NCBI GenBank assembly: GCA_022885665.1
Contig: JAGQDJ010000140.1
Span: 62,001-126,000 of the forward strand
Reading direction: 5' to 3'
DNA length: 64,000 nt
Source of the DNA: Triops longicaudatus
Lineage: Eukaryota > Arthropoda > Branchiopoda > Notostraca > Triopsidae
Shown piece by piece: positions 58,909-64,000 of the stretch. Under the pieces are notes generated by a model. That model ran no database searches and had not been told where the DNA came from. It was given only the letters and a program-made list of their open reading frames with translations. Each line of letters starts with the position of its first letter. The first letter of the stretch is position 1. Made by a program: the position numbers and the translations under genes.

Positions 58909-61898
58909 GAAACGTGAGCGTTTGAATGTTCCTGACAAATTTGTTAAATAGCTTTTCGGGATTTCTCGACAGTATCTCACTAGATATACGCTTCGAAATT
59001 TTACTGCCAAGAGCTTGCGACTTAATTCTAAGCAGTTTTCGAAAAATCGCTAAAGCCATTCTACTCGTTGATTTCGGGTAATGGAAGAAAACTATTTCGA
59101 AGGTATAAAGTAAGCATTATTAAATCGTAAAAAATAAAAAAATAATAAAAATTAATAAAAAATTAATAAAAAGTAATAAAAAATTAATAAAAAGTAATAA
59201 AAAATTAATAAAAAATAATAAAAATTAATAAAAATAATAAAAAATTAATAAAAAATAATAAAAAAATTAATAAAAAATAATAAAAAATTAATAAAAAATA
59301 ATAAAAAATTAATAAAAAATAATAAAAAATTAATAAAAATACTGAAAAATATGTATAAATTTACGATATAATATATCGAATAGGCCAACTTACGATTGGC
59401 TTTGTAGGTTTCAATCTCGTTGGCATAATTGCGTCGTAATTCGTCCAGTTCGTCATCTTTTTCTTTGAGTCGTTTCTGGTACTCGGCTTCACGCTTTTGT
59501 ACTCCTAAGCGCCACTCATCTGCAAGAAACAAAGTCAAGACACGATTAAAGTAAAAAACACATGTAAACAACACCAACGCTGTCACAGACATTCTTTCTC
59601 ATGTGCCCTTTAATACCCTAAAAAAAACTTAAATCATACGATTAACGTACAGCAAAGAAAAACGAGAACTCCAACTACCCAAATCCAATTCCAAGTCTCC
59701 CACGCTATCGTCATCGAGTTCGTGTCATTGGACACCGACTTCAAGCAAGTAAAAAGAATTTTCGGCTTTTCTTTCAAAAAAAGCTTCAAAAACACGCACT
59801 ATTCCATATTTCACGGCTGATTTTTTTTATTAAGAAGCAAAATTGGTTCCAAAAGAGTTACAATCTTGGCCACAGTTGATCTTAAAGGACTGTCTAACTT
59901 AGTTAAAAAAGAAGTCTGAGAGACCGGGTTCCTTGCGTCCGAAGCTGAAGCACATGCTTAAACTTGAGTCCTAAATTTAAATTTTGGCAAGGAAGTGAGG
60001 TCCAGGAAAGAAAATCTTCCGAGCGATTTTTTCACGGGCCAACCACTTAACGAGACTATAAAAATACGCAAACGTCATCATTTGCATAACCCTGCACAGG
60101 TTGAATGATTCTCACAATGTCTGTCAAAAGTTCGTTAACACGAGATTTTTCGATTGCGACTACCAGAATTGGCAATCAGCGAGGAATTTACTGTCACGTT
60201 ACCAAAGGCGAATGACCGTGAAAAGTCAATTATTACCACAACGTGAACTGATATAATTAAATATCATATTTAAACTTAGTAAAAGCTCCTACAATAAACT
60301 GTGAATATTCCATATTGACAATTCAACAGAAAATTGTACTAAAGTTATTAAATTTTGCAAAAAAATCGACCTACTAAAATAAATACGAAAATACTAGAAA
60401 ACACTAGACAGATAAACAAATAAGATAAATATAAATCTATAATAGAAATCTTTAAAAGAAAAATCGTAAAAACTGAGCAAATGAAATAAAATTAAATTGA
60501 CGAATTTTTAAAGAATTATGAAGAAACTGGACTAAGTTTTTATTTTGACACACACTTTCGCGTTCTGAATTCTGAAAGTAAGCATTAGCGGGGTTATATA
60601 GTCTATTACGTCATTACAATGCCCGTTAGCGTGTCACGCAACTTAGACTAATGTCTGGAAATGGCGACTTTCGCCGGTATCTAGCAACATTAGTTGAAAA
60701 TTGCCTGAGAAACGAGAAACACACACAACTTCGAACGTAATCGCTCATTGCCCACTTTCATTGCATTGTAAACTAGAAAATTTTCGATTTTTTACTCGTG
60801 TCTCCCACGCGTGCAATATGTATTACAAAATGTACGGTGAATCTTTTCCCCTTTTTTGTATGTTTACGTAACTAAGGCAACATGTGCTTAAAAATTCAAC
60901 TTAAAAAACAAAAACAAAAAAAAAACACGCATTTAAAGGAAAGGTCCAAAAGAGTGCTTAGGAGATCCGCTTCCAACATTCTAACAATACTGGAGTTTTC
61001 TAAAAACTAACCTAACTGGTTTATAACATGTTTAAGGATTGAAACTGTATGCCAGAAATTAAAAATAATAAGAAATTAGAAAAACATTTTTTTGCGCAAT
61101 TCAACTGCAGCGTATTTTCTCAGTAAAATCAATTTAAAAACAGCCTAATTAAAAATTTTTAATACGTAAAGGCCTCAGACAAGTTAGCCTTTTGTTCTGT
61201 AAAAGATATTAAATAAATACATAAATAAAAATAAATAATAAAACTACAAAAAAACGAAACTTTTGAAAAAGTTTACGATGTCAATCCAACTGAAAAGAAG
61301 ACAAATTTTTTAATATGACTAGAATGTCGCCAGCTCGGATGACCACGTTACAGTCATTATAACATTACACCCATGGACCTTCTAAAGTTACACGAAACAT
61401 GCCTACAAACTTTGTCTTTCTCACGCTTGATTAAACTCCTTACTCACAGTTCCCAACAATGAAACACCACACCACTAAAAAAACCGCAAGCGTCAATTTG
61501 TTTTCCGACAGAATAAACACCCTCGCATACAATACGATATTACTGCCAAACGAAACTGGCTTTACTCCATTTATATGCTATAAACAGCGTTTCATGTCCA
61601 AACTTGGTGTCCAACTCGACTCCAAACACATAAACCTGCGAAACATACAACAGTGAGAAGAATTATCGTAAATAAATGTCAAGTTTTCTCTCATGCCTTT
61701 CTCTATTGCCAAACTACGTTTATTTCAACTAAGAAGTAATGCAACCGACGTTGTGTGTAAAAAGTTTGAGGCTCAATTACCTTCCAAAAATCCCTGAAAA
61801 GAAATCGCTGTGCAGCCAAGTAGCGTGTAGCCTACATCTTCCAAGGCCGTGGCTAGCTCCAAAAACTCGAAACTCATTAGTTCATTAAAGTCACGTAC
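56195..61898 (-). CDS. MTUS/ATIP-like microtubule-associated coiled-coil protein, 3' exons (5' end not found)
   Basis: Six exons join in phase: 61898-61781, 59519-59394, 57936-57818, 57708-57445, 57226-56841 and 56525-56195, giving about 447 visible residues. The N-terminal visible exon reads RDFNELMSFEFLELATALED; all junctions keep phase. Most of the protein is a long coiled coil rich in E, L, K, R and Q (EAELQRLKEQYELQIRNLY). The block FLKLQQEVTSHQSVLELKNS followed by KKRLSMEVEQLQWKLG resembles the conserved C-terminal coiled coil of MTUS1/MTUS2 (LESLKAVLEIKNEK ... NKRLSMENEELLWKL), proteins that bind microtubules or EB1. The tail is a Ser-rich basic stretch (SLSSTPKLERRSRNGMFRSL), also as in that family. 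Other coiled-coil families remain possible because the match is limited to this signature. An ATG at about 61877 (MSFEFLEL) could start a short isoform; otherwise upstream exons lie beyond or hidden in 61900-64000. Confidence 0.6.
58871..58906 (+). repeat. Poly(A) tract of 36 bases in an MTUS-like intron
   Basis: An uninterrupted run of A in the intron between the exons at 59519-59394 and 57936-57818. It could mark the tail of a decayed retrotransposed sequence, but no retroelement body or target duplication was recognised beside it. Confidence 0.9.
59125..59342. repeat. (TAATAAAAAAT)n-type tandem repeat
   Basis: The phrases aaaaattaataaaa and aataataaaa alternate for about 220 bp immediately upstream (in genomic order) of the coding exon at 59394-59519. 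Only A and T occur apart from rare G and C. Confidence 0.85.
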
Positions 61899-62108
61899 CT
61901 AACGCAAGGCAAAGGACTTCTTTCCCTTAGATTTGACGTCTCTAACTCCTATTTCCAACTCACAGCCTTGCCTGCACGTAGTGAAAACGAAACCAGGAAA
62001 TTATTCCTTCACCAGAACCATTAAACAAGTTCCCTACCTATCCTTAACCCCGTTACTTAATGTTTGCCCTAATTAGAATTCTTCCTTTTTAGTCTTCTAC
62101 CAATATAG

Positions 62109-62406
62109 TGTGGAGTTCGTTGTTGCCCAATAGTAAATTTCGTAGCCGCCCAACAATGAATCCTAAGATTCATTGTTGGTAAGAATGAAATCCCCTGCAC
62201 CCAGCCTGTAATAGAGTTCCTTTTTGACCTTCCTTTGAGTCAGTTGCGTTTCTTGAACGTGAAATTTGATGGTTGTAAACTTAAAGTGAGAGTTAGCACG
62301 AGAAGGAGAGTGTTTTTGTGTGATTTTGTATTGGAGTTTGTTTTTGGTTTTGATGTAAATTGGAAGCTACGAATAAACGGAATTTGAAAAGGAGTAGAAC
62401 GTAACA
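62109..62406 (+). repeat. LTR-like dispersed repeat, copy 2 (longer, 298 bp)
   Basis: It begins TGTGGAGTTCGTTGTTGCCC and ends AGTAGAACGTAACA, with TG...CA termini. It is homologous in reverse orientation to 4898-5110. A hairpin with perfect 13-bp arms (CCAACAATGAATC and GATTCATTGTTGG) around a CTAA loop lies at about 62150-62179. An AATAAA-type signal (gaataaacgg) lies near the 3' end, where an LTR polyadenylation signal would be expected. No retroviral-type genes flank it, so it would be a solo LTR. Confidence 0.65.
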
Positions 62407-62486
62407 ATTGCGTGCCCTAAACTAGTACGCCAGTACATAAAACTGATGTAATATTATACTCAAAAATAAGTACATCCAATACATTT

Positions 62487-62487
<1 letters not shown>

Positions 62488-62542
<55 letters not shown>
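62488..62542 (+). repeat. (AAT)n microsatellite
   Basis: About 18 uninterrupted TAA units, followed after a short gap by the complementary phrase ttactattattatcattatt, giving partial hairpin potential. Confidence 0.9.
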
Positions 62543-62544
<2 letters not shown>

Positions 62545-63441
62545 TAACACATCATGTCTTGTTACTATTATTATCATTATTATATATTCTTTGGATTTTC
62601 TTAAAAATATATATTTTCATTTTCTTTGCATGTACATCCCGCGGGACTTTAAAATCCTTTTAATATAGTTAAAAGTTCGTTACCAAAAGATTCGCTATAA
62701 GAGCTTGTACAGTACATGTACGTCCTTTTCCTCCTTTCACTCCTATTTTTCGGCTGCTTTTCATTTATCGATTATTGGCAACTTTAACCAATACCTTCTT
62801 AACTTTCAGCGTACATAAACGCAGTGTATCGTAGTTTAACTCATTTCCTACGCACTAACCCTTTTTCATTAGCTCCACGACGCATATTTCAGCCGAGTGC
62901 AGAAAGTTATGCCCACATATGGCTTTCTAGCAGGAAAAAAATGCTACGTGGTAACTTGACTGGCCTTTGGGCAACATATGCTAATAAATTCTATTAAAAA
63001 TGCCGGTTTCAAGCTACGTATTTTTCATTTTTTTTAATGCTAGACCTTGATTGTAAAACGCTAAAAAATGGCCAGTAAAGCTTTGTGGGGTTCTTGTCAA
63101 GCAGAAACGTCCGTTTCACTACATTTACGGAGTTCTAAATTTATCTTCCAAAGGCAATAAACACGAGCTTTGTTGTTAACCTTGTTTCACGAAAAAAAAA
63201 CATCCCGGATGGAAAAGCAGATGAGTAAACGGAATTAGCGCTTCAGATTTTTTTTTTATTTTCCATTTGGCTAACAAAAACAAATATGTACAACTAAACT
63301 CGACTTGTTGAAAGCGCTCTTCAACGAGAAATTCCTGCCAGAAAAATTCAAGTGGTAGCTTTTCTCGGCCTTATTCAAGAATGAATGTTGAAAACGTTGC
63401 ATCTCTTTTGAAGATGCAGAAAATTTTGCCTTGAGGATGTT

Positions 63442-63687
63442 TTAAAGCCTTTTTAAGAGTTTTTCAAGTAAGTCATGGAAAACTGGATTTCTTTCCTTGA
63501 GGCGCTTCTTGAAAGCACTGGTGACGTTGGACAACACCAGTGACAAGTTACAACAGTTTAATTGACGTAAGCAGAGCAGAACTGTTTGGTCACCTAAATT
63601 CATCCATCTGCTTATCCTTGCAGAGGTACGCCGGATAATGCAATCCTCGTCGCTCACAGTTTGAGAACCATTGCCAAATTGCGCTTC
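63442..63687 (-). other. Unexplained open frame of about 80 residues, possible terminal exon
   Basis: An open stretch bounded by stops has balanced amino-acid composition unlike the lysine/phenylalanine-rich noise around it (SDEDCIIRRTSARISRWMNL, then CLRQLNCCNLSLVLSNVTSA), and ends with a basic amphipathic segment (LLEKLLKRL). It has no ATG of its own; a candidate acceptor (gaag) lies near its 5' edge. I do not recognise the product. It may be the last exon of a minus-strand gene that extends beyond the window, or chance. Confidence 0.25.
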
Positions 63688-64000
63688 GTTTTAATACATC
63701 CTTTTCTAACCTCGACAAGAGCCACTGAGCTTAGATCACTATACTATGCAGAAGTAAATAATTATCAAAACTCTGTTTTCTTTTAAATATTTTTTAAATA
63801 AAAGTAATTAAACTGAATTAATGAATACGCTAAATACAAATTCGGGAAATAGAACTTGTAGAAAACAGAACATGTAGTAACTATTTTAATGATCTTAAAG
63901 TTTGACCCAAATACGTGGTGCAAGACTTAAATCCCTAGATTATGTAGACAGAAATGTGTGTAGAATATTTTTATTAAAAAGGAAGTGACATGAAAAAAAT

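Larger units (their letters stand above)
61899..64000. other. Right-hand interval, mostly non-coding
   Basis: It contains the LTR-like repeat at 62109-62406, the AAT microsatellite at 62488-62542, possible fragments of the pogo-like motif near 62670-62705 (agttcgttaccaaaag, gattcgctataa) and one open frame at 63442-63687. No further exon of the MTUS-like gene could be assigned with confidence. Confidence 0.45.

Overview
This is animal nuclear DNA. Conserved multi-exon metazoan genes are split by GT-AG introns, and AT-rich non-coding DNA full of microsatellites and decayed transposons surrounds much more GC-rich exons. There are no bacterial operons and no viral genome. The very long JADE-type gene (about 2,890 residues) resembles insect Rhinoceros in layout rather than the roughly 800-residue vertebrate JADE proteins. 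I therefore infer a protostome, probably an arthropod or close relative, but the sequence alone does not fix the species.

Layout. (1) 816-17443, plus: a CPEB2/3/4-class (Orb2-like) translational regulator with a 10-kb first intron carrying MITE-like relics, a G-rich tract and a degenerate tandem array. (2) 17444-21050: gene-poor, with a possible reverse-transcriptase relic. (3) 21095-24363 and 27940-30943, plus: two tandem paralogs with the same exon structure. Each encodes a secreted protein of about 880 residues with an unrecognised N-terminal region, an LDL-receptor YWTD-like propeller and a six-cysteine EGF-like tail. Between them lie a tRNA-like SINE head, a frameshifted acetyltransferase-like relic and a broken MIOS gene fragment. 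(4) 31793-43575, minus: the JADE/Rhinoceros gene. (5) 44767-47293, plus: SLC30A9/ZNT9. (6) 47406-51411, minus: TFIP11. (7) 52390-53645, plus: STARD10-like START protein. (8) 56195-61898, minus: the 3' part of an MTUS/ATIP-like coiled-coil gene. (9) 61900-64000: non-coding with an LTR-like repeat and one unexplained open frame.

Genes 4-7 form a compact housekeeping block: JADE and ZNT9 are head-to-head, ZNT9 and TFIP11 tail-to-tail with 112 bp between stop codons, and TFIP11 and STARD10 head-to-head with 978 bp between start codons. They do not form one pathway: chromatin acetylation, mitochondrial zinc export, spliceosome disassembly and lipid transfer. The most unusual content is the tandem secreted YWTD-EGF pair and the debris between its two members.

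Exon boundaries were read by hand from GT-AG sites, reading phase and family similarity remembered from known proteins. No alignment or database search was run.
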